A stretch of DNA of 64,000 nucleotides, taken from the NCBI RefSeq assembly GCF_036324505.1, contig NC_086360.1, positions 16,715,293-16,779,292 on the forward strand, read 5' to 3'. Position numbers and translations under genes: made by a program. Positions 1 to 19,800 of the stretch are shown here, piece after piece (the first letter of the stretch is position 1; every line of letters begins with the position of its first letter). Under the pieces are notes generated by a model that was not told where the DNA came from, made no database searches, and saw nothing but the letters and a program-made list of their open reading frames with translations. This DNA is from Eleginops maclovinus (Eukaryota; Chordata; Actinopteri; Perciformes; Eleginopidae).

Positions 1-3000
1 ACCTGCTTCAGCAATTATCGGTGATAAGAACGAAAGGATCTGCTACATGTATATTCAGTCACACCCATGTAAAGTCACTATAGAGCAAATCTAGCACTTG
101 TCTCTTGTTCATTGGCATGCAATGCAGCTGAGCAATAAAGCTCCGAGAATATGTCTTGCTGGATTATTAAAGTCTGGTTCTGTCTATATTGATTGGTCCT
201 GATGCCCTTGAGAGACTTATGCTGTTTAGTAGTGTGACGGGCACAGTGAGTCATAAACACAGAGACAGGATGTCAATGAGCCATAAACAATTCTATAAAA
301 ACTATCTCTCCCTGGTGCTGCAGAAATTTGTTTTACATCCCATAAACATGGAGGTGATTTGGCTAAAATAATAAATGTACTGTATATACAAAACAAACAT
401 CTTAAATGTTTCCTGACAAGCTACAAATAATTTTATACAAATTACGCAAAGGTTCAGTACTAAAGCAGAAGGAAAGACAACTGATCATCCACTCATACAA
501 TATTTATGGTGACAGTACGCATGTACCGAGTTTATTCATACTGCTGCTGATGATATTAACACGCACAAACCAAACTTGAACACAAAGAAACCCCTTGATA
601 AAAAGAAAAAAGTTTGGGTCTCTTTTCGAGCCACGTGGAAATCCGTACACAAAGAGGAATTAAAGATGTTAACAAGAAAAACAATCTGGAAGGGAAAGTA
701 CACACATGCACATCAACAAGGAGAACAGAACAAACAGTGTGTCTTCATTTGTAATCACTGTGGAGTCACAAATGATGCCAAGCTCCGTGCCAAGGGGCTC
801 CCACAAGGAGAAGGTGTTGGCAGACACAATACAGTGGCAGACGGTCTCCCAGACCGGTCTTCATCTTTCTCTCCCCGTCTCAGTTTCTAGACCTGTCTCC
901 GAGACAAGCAGACAAGAGATGAGAGACAATTAGAAAATTGATTTTAAATTGCATAACTGCAGATAAGTATGACAATGCTGTTGTGTTTAGTTATCTTTTA
1001 CTAGAAAAACAAACAGCTGAGTATGCCGTCATAAATGTCAATATTGAAGGCCTGTAATGGGTGCTTTGATGGTAAATCGGCATTTGATGGAGCTTAATTG
1101 CACACCACAAGACTGATGCCAAAGCCTGTAGTCTACCTGTCATCATACTTAGTAGGACATGTATTGTATTGTATTGTATTGCAGAGGAGCTGGTCCTTGT
1201 GTTATAAATAAAGCAAAAATAATCAGCCTTATTTTGTTGTAACCGAACCTTGTTTGGATGTTTGCCAGGGAAAATTAAACTCAAACAAGCAATATACATT
1301 TAATCTGTGCTTTAGTGTTCATTAGCAGTTTCAAGCTAAATGTTGAACTTTTGAAAAACTCTTGGAAACAAAGCAAGTATAGACTTTAGATTGGCTCAAA
1401 TGTAAATATCCCTTAATGCAACAAAAAGTAGGAAAGGTCTTACGTATTACTACACTTTGATAGAGAAGCATTAGTGCCTGCTCCGGGGCACTATTTTAAT
1501 CGTCCCTGTACCATCACAACGGCTGCATGTGAAAGGTGCTTTGAACAACACTGAAATCAGCACTGACACAGACACAAAAGAAAGCATAGGAAGACACAAT
1601 GAGGGGAAAAGGTGGGACTACAGCCAGGGCACCGGTGTTCACAGCTGGTTGTAATCACTGCATGTGACATTGAATAAAAGGGAAGACAAACAGGAAGACA
1701 TTTCACTATTGTAATGATGTCATGAAATATTGAAAGGATAAACCAGCTAGTTCTTGAATGAATGTTGTTTCAACATTCAGTAACCAATCTAACAGCATTC
1801 TAACATCCAGAAGGCATGTTAATTGGGGTGCATAGATAGGTTTGTTTGCCCATCATATGTCTGCAAGATTTAACAGATAGGCTAATAAACAGGTTCCTGC
1901 CTCCAGGTGAAAATGACCACTGGCACGTAAAGCACTATTGAAATTAAAAATCCATTATTTTATATCTATGCATTTTTCCATACAATCCGACTGTAGAGGT
2001 GACTTGCGAGCTGAAATTTGAAAATATAGAGCACTTTTGTTGATGTTATTGTACTGCCGTTAGTGATGCTGCATTGTAATATAGTGTTTGCATGAATATA
2101 AGAGGATTTACAGAAGGAACAGAGGGACGACTTATAGTATAACTTTCTTCCGTGATGATAAACAAACAGGTGCTTTGTTTCCCAATCAGCTTAGTGAACC
2201 TCTGAAGCGTTTGCTGCAGTGATTGTTAACATAAATTCAACAGACAACCTATATATGGTAATAAGATTACATGCGTTTAACGGAATTAAAAGCTTTGTCA
2301 CTGCATCAGTTAAAGCTACTGTAATGCTGCTAAGCCTTAATCACCTCATTCATGTAAACTGAGCAGTTTTGCACAAATAGATAAACACAGGTAGGCTACT
2401 TATGAGCGGATAAACAATGACTGACCTGACTGTTGAATGATATGTTTCTAGGATGGAAAAATAGATATTGGCTGAGATAAATAAGACGGATAAATGGGTA
2501 AATTACCATATCTACGCTGTACACAACCAATGTGTGAGTGTTTGTGTGAATAACAATGATCCATTCATGTGGTGAAAGGAATTAGCTTTCTCCAAGCAAG
2601 CGTTGCACTTGCCCTGACCAGAGGGAAAACAAATCCTGTTTAATGGATCCCTATAATGCTCCAGTCGCAATCATTAGGGACTCCGACAGGCACCATATTT
2701 AGCGGAAATCTTCTAGTAAGTAAAGGAAACGTTTGCCATAGTGGGAAGGGGGACGGCTCTAATGGGAACTTCTATTAGTATGGTGGTCAGCCATGAGGTT
2801 TCAACATGACAAACTATCATTAGAAACTGATTGTGTGTGGGTTTGTGTGTCTGCTAATCGTATAATTAAATGGACTATGATTTATCACACTAAAGCACTG
2901 GCAATACTAACCTTTTCCTCCTATGTCTTCTCATTATCTATCTTTGTCCTTTTGTGTTTTAATTCAGCTGAGCTTAGCCTCTGTCCACATTTGATTTACA

Positions 3001-3725
3001 CACAGACTGCTAAAGCTTGCTGCTGTTCAACAATATCCCTTATTTCTTCATCCATCCGTTCCCATTTAAGTCTGTTTCCCTCACGCGTCTTCCATTTGTC
3101 CGTTACTTTGCATCTTTTTCTTTCCTCCTGTCTCGTATCCTATCCTCCCTCCATCGTTATTCTAATGCTTTCATCTTCCTTACTCTGCCTACATTCATTC
3201 AATTTGTCTCTCTCTTCAGGGCTGTCAGCATTTTCTCTTTTCCCATTTCTCCTATTCCCGTTGCCGCCTCTGCTTTTTGCAGTCCCTTTCTCCTCATTAT
3301 TATCTCACCGCAATGCTCCTCCACCCGCATTTGCAAAGCGCAGGGATTTTATATTCTGTAAGCATATGGTGAACTATCTTCACCATACAGAAGTCATCAG
3401 TATTTGTATCGCATCGGTAGTCCCTGTAAGATCTAAGCAGATGGTTTCTTATTATTAAGTGCTGATGAAGGTGTTCTGGCCTAAACAAAGGCTACAAGTG
3501 TGTTAGATAGTTTAAACACTTTTACCACCAGGGATGTTGAAGAAACACTATTTTTAATTACTGATTTTATTCTTACCATAACCAATTGCATGTATTACAT
3601 TAAGATATCAAGAAATCAAATTCAATATGTTAGTGAATGTAAGGTTATTCGAACAAAATCTCTTTGTTACTCTGGAAAGGCGATGTTCTTAAGGATGATA
3701 AGCAAAAGCATGTTTTGTAAAGTTA
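1..3725. other. Gene-free unique sequence
   Basis: AT-rich unique DNA with no recognisable gene. Short open frames on both strands have no family resemblance and no splice context. A (GTATT) run of four copies lies at 1161-1180. Positions 3040-3290 are strongly pyrimidine-rich on the plus strand, which explains the long Ser/Leu/Phe-rich open frame there. Confidence 0.7.
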
Positions 3726-3726
3726 G

Positions 3727-4690
3727 GGCTCTGTATTCAGGTCCCCTTTTCTTTATTATGTACATCCTCCCACTTGGACAGCTCCTCCGTGACTAAACCC
3801 TCTGGTTCCAGTGTTCTGCTGATGACACCTGGCTCTACCTCTCCCCCCAAATCCATTTCTGCCACCACGCACTCACAACTCGCCTCACTGACATCCAACA
3901 ATGGATGCAAAACAACTTTTGGAAACTACTGTAAGCCGTGACAAATCTGCAATTCTCATCATCTGCCCAAACTCACTAACCCGCTCCATCCAGGATTCTA
4001 TCTACACATCGAGGGCACTGTCGTCAACCGCTTCACTCACGTTGATGCCTGTATCCGTCCTTCTCTTCCTTGACTGCATCTGAAACTCTCATCCATGCTT
4101 TCTTTACATCCAGACTTGATTTTTGGTTCACATGCATACATCCTCAAAAAACTACAATATGTCCACAACTCTGACTGACTGCATGCTTACCTCCAACCGA
4201 CGCTCCAACCATAACTCCCCTATCCTACACGACCGCCACTGGCTACCGATCAAATACCCAATTAACTTCAAGATATTTATCATCATATATGAAGCCATCA
4301 ACAACCTTGCCTCCCCACCTACCTCTGTGACATCATCCAACGGCCCACCCCCTAACGTCACCTCAGGTCTACTGATGCTAACCTACTGCAGCCACATTAG
4401 GACTAAGCTCGGACCTGGGGCAACAGGGCCTTCGCTGCTGCCTCTCCCTTCCTTCAGAACTCTCTCCCCAATCACATCCAAACAGCCAACACTCTTATAC
4501 TTCAACATAGCCCTTTAAACTCACCTGTTCCCTCTTGCTTTCAACCTTTAATGCTCTACTCCATCCCCTGTTCTTCAGGACTGTTTTTGATGTTTAGTTT
4601 TTTCTCTTATTTTTAAGAATCTTGGAGCACTGGGAAAAGTGTTTTAAAAATATTATGTATTATTATTATTATAATTATTAATCAAGAAAA
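3727..4690 (+). mobile_element. 5'-truncated LINE, CR1/L2 superfamily (L2- or Rex1-like)
   Basis: This is the 3' part of a non-LTR retrotransposon. It keeps the end of the reverse transcriptase, then a C-terminal region, a 3' UTR and a tail. The sequence switches from AT-rich to C-rich near 3727 and reads GPLFF-MYILPLGQ, the fish L2/Rex1 signature just before the catalytic box. The element ends at about 4630-4690 with an AAGTGTTTTAAAA-type end and an ATT-rich microsatellite tail, as these LINEs usually do. It is broken by stops and frameshifts and cannot be active. The clade call rests on remembered family signatures, not a search; CR1, L2 and Rex1 are hard to separate from this much sequence. 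Confidence 0.85.
3740..4518 (+). pseudogene. Decayed LINE reverse transcriptase (ORF2 3' part)
   Basis: One frame starting at 3740 reads GPLFFIMYILPLGQLLRD, hits a stop at 3794-3796, then continues as FQCSADDTWLYLS. The SADD at 3815-3826 corresponds to the catalytic (Y/F)xDD box of reverse transcriptases, with Tyr replaced by Ser; both aspartates remain. The following LTDIQQWMQNNFWKL matches the segment after that box in L2-type elements. A later frame, 4123-4518, contains LHDRHWLPIKYPINFKIF, the LHWLPV-type block found near the C-terminus of these proteins, with DRHWLPI at 4231-4251. The finger and endonuclease regions are absent because the copy is 5'-truncated. It is non-functional. Confidence 0.82.
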
Positions 4691-10841
<6,151 letters not shown>

Positions 10842-10991
10842 CTATGGGGACGGATTTGACTGCATGTATGGCTGGAAGATAGAATTTAGACCTGTCTGAC
10901 AAATGATTTATAGGTGCAATTTTACCCAGCTGTCATTGCACTTTATTCAGGATGACGTGGTGTTAGTGTGGATGCATGTGTCTGTGAGTGT

Positions 10992-11031
10992 CTGTGTGTG
11001 TGGGTGTGGGTGTGTGTGTGTGTGTGTGTGT
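10992..11031. repeat. Imperfect (TG)n microsatellite
   Basis: TG dinucleotides with GGG interruptions in the first half, about 40 bp. Confidence 0.93.
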
Positions 11032-11529
11032 TTTCAAACATAGATAACAAATATTGAGTCACATTTGCTAAACTGATCACTGCTTTACTTTAAAATCGAC
11101 AGAAGTGACTCATGTCATGTACAGTAATAGCGCTATTAACTCATATGCTTCCTATGTTTCGAGCGTCACAGTAACTCATTCCCGTCACCATGAAAACAGT
11201 GTTTACTTCATTCAATGGGATGCTCTTACGTGCAGCTGTTTATAGGGCCATGCATAGTAAGCACACAAAGTCAATTATTTGAATAACTTAATTAAAGTTA
11301 TGTTTAAATCTTAGGGACACACTTCACCATGGATGTTAAACCAACAATTTTTATTTTGTGTACTAGAGGCATTGGCAACAGAAAAAGAGTTGGTGAATTT
11401 AGAGAAACATGCTTTTAATATTAATGAATACAAAAAAAAGGTACGCGACGGTATTTGCCTAATTTAAAAGGCACAACGGAAAATCTAGATTGCACTAATT
11501 TCTCTCTGTAAAATGTGTTAATGGTAACA

Positions 11530-11590
11530 CAGAATCTTTTAACTTTCATGCCAATAAAGTCCCTTTGAATTGAATTGAATTGAATTGAAT
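11530..11590 (+). mobile_element. Very short LINE 3' end with (TTGAA)n tail
   Basis: An AATAAA at 11553-11558 is followed by GTCCCT and then five copies of the pentamer TTGAA at 11565-11590. An AATAAA-containing end running into a short tandem repeat is the usual 3' terminus of fish LINEs. No coding sequence is retained, so the 5' limit is uncertain and the family is not assigned. Confidence 0.55.
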
Positions 11591-13148
11591 CTGCACTAGC
11601 CAGCCTGTCAGTTTCCTATTCAGGAAGTCTTATTTTGCCAAATTTTGAGCAGCCACCATAAACTTAACAGTTAGTTAGCAAAGGACTTTTTGCAGTTTTT
11701 GAGTCACTCAGATGTTCTTCTACTCAAAATCTTCCACTGTCTGTTTCACCATGCAGTCTCACTCAAATCCGGATATGCAAGAAAGATGTGTCTATCTCCC
11801 TCTTAAACATGTTTGAACAGTGATTTAATTCAAGCCCCAGCTTTAGTGCTTTTGGCTTTTAGTCACAGGTCAGAGCGTTAATCAGCAAAGCAACTAATAG
11901 CATGTGCTTCAGTAAGGTAATGTGGAGTAAAGCAAGCGCTCTTTATCTTGCATACGAGTGTGGATAGACCGAAAGCTGTTTGGTCTACTGACTCACTTTC
12001 TCTACTCTCAAATCACCACTTTGCTGTTCCGTTTCCACTTCCCTAACACTTTGTGCTCTTTAGTCATCTTGGTTGCTTGATTTCTTTTCAACCTGGTTGA
12101 GTTCAACGTTTAACTTAGCTTGAGCAACGTCAATAATTCAGCTATTAATAACTGACAAATATTTTTCGTCGTAGATTTATCTGCCATCTTGGAGTTATGT
12201 ACCATTTGAGAAGCGTTGTGGGAAGTTACCTTGAAGCTGAGAGCATCTGCTGTAACAAGATTTCAGAAATGGGTAGAATTGCAAGGGCCTTCAATAATAA
12301 GCCTCCTGACAAGCAGAGTGTGCACTTACTTCCTCCCACGAAATGCAAACGCGCTAAAGTAAACAAGCTTTGTTTTTGTTGCATATTTTTCTCATTAGTT
12401 TCTTAACCACAGAAGAACAATAGGGCAAGAAAACACTAATGCGATGCCCATGTTGCTATGCTTCTACTGAATGTGTAAGTAGGCAATTATATTAACTGAT
12501 CAATGCACCTTCAGTGGTAGCGATGGTGGATTTAAACATGGTGCAAAAGAAACAAGTAATGCACTGGTCAAAAAAACCCGTCACTCCAGAAGAAAGGCGG
12601 AGCAAACTGTTCCTTAGTAGAAAAACGTATCAATTATCTTATGGAGATCTTTTCACCTGCCTGATGAGACAATGACACTATAAGAACAACAACATTATAA
12701 AGTTTTGTCACACAAATTGAACTGAAAACATTGTTATGTTATGACTTATGGACCTTGCAAACTACAGCATAGGAATAAAGTTTGAGTATTTACATTATTT
12801 CTTTCGGAGGGATAGAGCTACATGTGTTTCTGTATGTAAAATATGACTGCTTTCTGAGCTGCTGCTATCACACTGGATTGTCAGTCTTTATCAAAAGTAT
12901 TGTGGAGCTTTGACAGAGCTTCGGCTAAGTGTCAGGGCCTCACGAGGGGTTTGCATAGCCTTGAAAACAGGTTTGTGTTTACTTGACCAATCCTTGGCGA
13001 CACCCTCTCTCTACAAACATAAACACACAAAAATGCAAATTTCTGTAGGACTGTGCTCTCTGTGAAGCTCAGCTGGTGAAAATTATATCGCTGTAGGCAA
13101 GGACATAGACACAAGGCTAGCATATGATGGTTGGCAAGAGGTCCCCAT

Positions 13149-13181
<33 letters not shown>

Positions 13182-13791
13182 GTCTACACTTGTTTCTATG
13201 CGTGTTTATGTGTACATTTTCATGAGATTCATGCACATACAGGAACATTAGCCTCTTCATCTGCAGTAAAGTGTCGATTTGTATGGTAAACTAGCAATGT
13301 TGACAGTGACTTTCCAGTCTTTCCTCAAGGTGCTTTTACAATGAATGTAACCATTAACCCATTTAAAGACCCATTTATGAACAAGGTGTAAAATGTGTGC
13401 ATAATCTAATCTTATAGTTATTACAGACAAACACACAGAACAATGTCTGAGAGCTCAAGAGCAATTTGGGGTTTAGAGTCCTTGAAATTAGAACAATGCC
13501 CTATGTCCACTGTCCTAATAAAAAGGGAAACAAAGTTATAAATACTATTTAGGGATGTTACCCACACACAAAAAAGTGTGAAGAAACATGTATTAGTAAT
13601 ACCTCTTAATGATACTTTATACTAAATTGTCTCACCAGCACGGCGGTTTTCTGCAAGCATATTTTATGCATTGACCCCAAAATAATTCTCCACTGTCAGG
13701 CACCTAAAATAATCTGTCTGTCCATGTTTCCAGTGTTGCAGGCCAAATTAGGCAGGCAAACTCCTGCGTCTTCACCTACTGCAAGAGTCCG

Positions 13792-13793
<2 letters not shown>
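11591..13793. other. Gene-free unique sequence
   Basis: No gene seen. A (GT)n run interrupted once (TTT) lies at 13149-13183. The 69-codon frame at 12197-12406 resembles nothing I know and has no splice context. Confidence 0.65.
13149..13183. repeat. (TG)n microsatellite
   Basis: TG dinucleotides with one TTT interruption near 13161. Confidence 0.95.
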
Positions 13794-13839
<46 letters not shown>

Positions 13840-13848
13840 TGTGTGTGT
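13794..13848. repeat. (GT)n microsatellite
   Basis: About 55 bp of GT with a single C substitution near 13839. Confidence 0.96.
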
Positions 13849-14044
13849 TTGAATGGATGTGGCCTTTGTGCTCAGCTCTGCCGGTTGAGTGGTCAGTGTC
13901 CAGGATGATGAATTGAAAGTTCAGAAAAATATCTGTTAGAATTTGAAAGCCATGGAAGGAGAAAATTGGCAACGTTATCCAAGGCACAATTCCTCACACC
14001 CTCCATTCATCATCTGGAGATAAAAGGTTAGATGTGTAGCTATA

Positions 14045-14053
14045 GTGTGTGTC

Positions 14054-14119
<66 letters not shown>
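14045..14119. repeat. (GT)n microsatellite
   Basis: A short interrupted lead (CTGC) and then about 63 bp of pure GT. It lies roughly 220 bp beyond the 3' end of the minus-strand LINE at 14338. Confidence 0.97.
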
Positions 14120-14120
<1 letters not shown>

Positions 14121-14337
14121 TCACAGTGGGCATGGATAGATGGATATTTTAATTATTAATCACTTAAGTTATTTTAGGGTAATGTGTGCCATGGCATCAG
14201 AGTGTATGGATGAGGTTGATGGTGTTTTTGTGTACATCAGGATGTGTGTTTCTAGAGAGCAATAAAAACATTGGTTTAATAGCCTACTGGTCACAGGGAG
14301 GCACATGTTTTCAGTAGTCTATTGGGGGAAATGTGCG

Positions 14338-15330
14338 TTCAGGTTTCAAGGTTTTATTGGTCATACGCACAGCATAGACAACGTACTGTATTTGTTGGCA
14401 ATGAAAATCTTATATCCCATGCTCCTCCAACAACTCATCATACATGGTGCGAATAAGATAAATAAAATAGTGCAAAAAGAGAGAAGAATATTTACAATAA
14501 CAACAATAAAGATTTAAGGATGTAAAATATATACATATGTGAAATACATTGAAAGTATTTAAATACACTGTACAGTCATTTAAATACTTTACACTGCTGA
14601 ATGAGGAGGTATGGACAGATGCATATATTACGTATAACAGATGTATATGGCAGATATGTATAATATATAGATATGTGTACTATAAACAGATGTGTATAAT
14701 ATATATATATACATATATAGATATATATGTATGTGTGTACTATAAATAGATGTAAGTAGACATTCACACAGCTCAGGAGTTCAGCAGTCTTATAGTCTGT
14801 GGAATAAAACTGTCCCTGAGTCTGGTGGTCTTGGTCCGGATGCTGCGGTACCGTCTGCCAGACGGCAGCAGACAGAACAGATTGGTGCTGGGGTGATGGG
14901 GGTCCTTTATTATCCTACCGGCCTTCTTCCTACACCGCTGGGTGTAGAGGTCCTCCATGGATGGCAGCTCCGTCCTGGTGATGTGCTGAGCAGTTTTCAA
15001 CACCCTCTGTAGAGTCTTACGGTTGAGGGCGGTGCAACTGCCATACCAGGCGGTGATGCAGCCAGTCAGGATACTCTCAATGGTGCACCTATAGAAGTTG
15101 CAGAGTATCCATGGAGTCCATGTTGAACTTCCGCAGCCTGCGGAGGAAGAAGAGCCGCTGTCGAGCCATCTTGGATATGACCCTGATGTGATGTGTCCAT
15201 GTCAGGTCCTCACTGATGTTTACCCCGAGGAACCTGAAGCAGCTGACTCTCTCCATAGGAGTCCCGTCAATGGTGATGGGTGTGTGCGCCTCTCTCTGCA
15301 GTCCACAATCAGCTCCTTTGTTAACTATAA
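14338..15330 (-). mobile_element. 5'-truncated LINE, 3' end of ORF2 plus 3' UTR
   Basis: Read on the minus strand, this is the last part of a non-LTR retrotransposon ORF2 followed by its 3' UTR. The 3' terminus is at 14338-14365, where the minus strand reads ACCAATAAAACCTTGAAACC, a typical LINE end with a polyadenylation-like AATAAA. The coding part ends with a stop at 14773. The 3' UTR (14366-14772) is AT-rich and contains an imperfect tandem repeat of about 62 bp. The copy stops abruptly near 15330 and lacks the endonuclease and RT core. The clade is not assigned; the C-terminal pattern (LLPSGRRYRSIRTKTTRLRD) is widespread in fish LINEs. Confidence 0.85.
14773..15330 (-). pseudogene. LINE ORF2 C-terminal fragment, one frameshift
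   Basis: The minus-strand frame from about 15310 reads FRFLGVNISEDLTWTHHI and then ARQRLFFLRRLRKFNMDS, the usual segment downstream of the RT catalytic core. Near 15105 the frame breaks into a stop. A one-base shift recovers YRCTIESILTGCITAWYGSC and, further on, the frame 15003-14773 containing CRKKAGRIIKDPHHPS and LLPSGRRYRSIRTKTTRLRD, ending in a stop. The break is therefore a single small indel in an otherwise readable copy, which suggests moderate age. There is no catalytic (Y/F)xDD box in the retained part, so the fragment cannot encode an active enzyme. Confidence 0.82.
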
Positions 15331-15383
15331 CAGTTAACTATGTGCATGTGAATTTGCGTATGGGTTTTTGTTTTCCATTCTGT

Positions 15384-16760
<1,377 letters not shown>

Positions 16761-16805
16761 GTGTGTGTGCGCGTGCGTGCGCGCGTGTGTGTGTGTGTGT
16801 GTGTG
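16761..16805. repeat. Interrupted (GT)n array, right of the hAT insertion
   Basis: Begins with the GTGTGTGT target duplication, passes through GCGCGTGCGTGC interruptions and ends in pure GT. Compared with the uninterrupted left half it is short and degenerate. Confidence 0.9.
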
Positions 16806-19800
16806 CTTTTGTTTGGTGTGCAACGATATACAAAATGAGCAGGAGCATTTCGGGACCACTTCATAAACATTGTGCGACACAGTCTCACAGCAGGTGGTTC
16901 ATTACACGGCCTGTAATTAGGCTGACTTGACTTTCTTCTGCTGCTGATTACAGATACATATTGGTTTCAGCGAAGCATGGAAACATTATTCTAAATTATT
17001 CCTGTTTCAATAAACTCTGCGTTGCTTTAGTTCAATGTAGCGTGTTTTATGTATAGTTAATTCCCCAAAATGCTTGACTTTAGTAACAAAATAAAAGAGA
17101 AGTGGAAGCTAGCCATGCCCACTGTTCTTACAATTTTACATAACTGAATACATTTAGAATCAGCCGACAGTGGAGCATCCTAGATTTACATTTGGCAACA
17201 TATATTTTAAGTGTAAAATGTAGCACATCATTCAGTGTTACAAACCAAAGATGAAAGATTTGAAATGCCTTTTGTTATTGATCTGTTAAATTAAAATGAT
17301 CAGAAAAACCCTTGCTGTATATTTAATAGCAATGCTTTCAGCAGTTACATGACAACAACAAAGAGTGGTAAGTGTTTGTTTAAGCTTTTCATCAACAACA
17401 AAATGTACTTCCTTTCATGTCATCTTTAAACTTCCACAATAGCAAGCAGCGAAATAGAAGTTTCATTACAGTTTACAGATAGCAGTAGTTTTAAAAAAAC
17501 GTGAGCATCTTTATGCATCTCCAAAAATGTGATTCCTGACTTTTCCACAGATGTTAATATTTGCCAACTCTTGATCAGGACTAGCTCCCATCAACTTTGA
17601 TTTTTTCAGTGAACTGGCTTGAGGGAAACGAGGACCATGATCAGCTTCCTTTTTTCCCCTGGCAATGGCGCTCATGAGTTGACTCACCAAGTGCCACCTG
17701 ACCTAGATACAGTCCTAGGTAAGAGCAGTTGGCAATGGAGTGGTAAAGTGGATTGAGGGCTACTTCCTATGGAAGTTAGGCTGAACAAACACACTTGTGT
17801 TTGAAATGTGTTTGAAATGTTTGAAATATTTGTTGAGTAACAGTGATTACCCAAAATGAATAGGATGTCAAAAATATGACTGGTTTGATAGTCTTTTAAA
17901 ATCAACCAGCAGTCCAAAATAAAGTTAAAGCTTCCTGCCAGAAGAACACTCACACCATTTCCCAGGGCTCTTTACCTCTAGAGGTTCAGCACCTTGGACA
18001 GCATCAGCGGCCCTGTCGGTGAAAATTCAGCACCGATGCAAGCGCCTGACAATCGCTCAGACCTACGTATTCGGAGCCCAGCTGGTGGCCTGAATAAGGC
18101 GTTAGGAGTACAGAGCAGAAGGGCATAGCCAGCAGAGCTTCAGCTCACATGCTGACACCGTTTGCACTCTCTAAAGACATCTAAGGCCACCAGCACAACT
18201 GCACCGCCTGCCTTTATCCTTTGGTGAACTCTCACTTGGATTGGATAACCTTACCTGCCCCCTCACCAACACAAAGCACACATCTCTCATTTCCTTCACA
18301 CTTCAGGGGTCTAATAAGCTCTATTGCTTGTGCTTTCTTCCGCCCAATCATCCTCAAGTCAGCCTGTGCATAATGCTTGGACGGTATCCTGAGGGGAAAA
18401 AGTTGACTTGCAACAAGTCCTAAGCATTGTGCATTTTAAAAAAATGAAGGATTTTATGTTGTTTCTCTAAACCCCTGCAAGAAGTAAATCAGTCTGAAGT
18501 AGGAGCATTGTGTAAAGTTATCTCTTATTATGTGGCGGTGAACATGACACTAGCATAGATGGGAACTTGCATTAAAGTGTGCATGTAAGCTCTGAAGTGA
18601 GCAACGACTTCGACCAAGGCACACGGTGGGTAACCTTTTCTTATTTTTGTTTCAAGTCGCCACTAAGAGTTAACCTACCCTACCAAGTCTAATCTGAATT
18701 GGCTTCACCCACTTTTCCCAAAGCCACACAATAATACAATCGAGGTGTGTCTGCATAATGTAATGACTGTGATTTTACTAATTGTGAGAACTAAAGCTTG
18801 AAATATGCTCGCTGTCTGGTGCCACTGCAGGTAAAAGCACATAGGTTCTTGACTTGTGATTTGAAAACAATGAGCATATGGTAAGTGAGTAAAACGTAGT
18901 TGCTTAATAGAGAAAGAAAATAACCTGCAGCTGTTCCTTGAAGAACTTTTATGGGATCGTTTATCATTTTGATTGTCTATGAGCGGCCTAATCAGAAAGA
19001 GTTATGTGTCAATTTGGCTAGAATGACTACTGGTGACAAAAGGCTCCCCATCTTGGGATGAAGGAGACACAATAATGAGAGATATGTTAACAGCTTGATG
19101 TCTAAAGACTCTACACAAACCTGAATGGCATCAAAGATAGATTATTTCCAGAGATGCCAAATTGTCACAGAACTGTTAAAGCTGAAGAGTTGGAACCCAG
19201 TAATGAAACATGGCTTGGCAGTAAGGAAATATATTTCACTTGGATGTAATTTGTTTCCCTGTTATATAACTTCTTTTGAAGCTTAGAGATAATTAGGAAT
19301 GGCGTATTGCAATCCCACTTTACTGATTGCCAAAGAAAACAGTATTCACTCTTTATATTAAAAAAGCAACATAGCATTGGTCTGCTATCATATATTCACC
19401 ACATTTTACTAAAATACAGTACCTCATTTGATATTCTGTCTTATGTTCCTAGTTTCTCCTCGCTGAATTTCTTCCACACTGACATTTAAAGCATTAGGCC
19501 CGATAGGCACTCGCTGATTATGTACTTGCTGCAGTTTTGCTTTAACTGTGGCCTTTAATGATTTTGTTTCCTTTTACCGGTCGATGTAGCTCGGGGAAAA
19601 AAATAACTGACATATTGTGGCATAGTGAAAAGACTGACAGAGATGGAAAATAAGAAGGGGAAGAGTGGGAGAGAATGAAGCAGTCGGAGAAAGATTGAGT
19701 GACAGGAAGAGAAGGGTGAGTCACACGCGCGTTGAGGAATTTAATGATACCAGATAATACACAAGATGAGATATTCCTGGAAAAGGACCACAGATACTCA

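Noticed and set aside
576..890. 104-codon frame with a CVFICNHC motif
   Set aside because: Opens at a TTG codon, matches no family I know, and the overlapping frame 706-933 is equally open; a chance frame is the simpler view.
3017..3458. Long plus-strand frames of 114 and 221 codons
   Set aside because: Created by a pyrimidine-rich tract; composition is low-complexity Ser/Leu/Phe with no domain.
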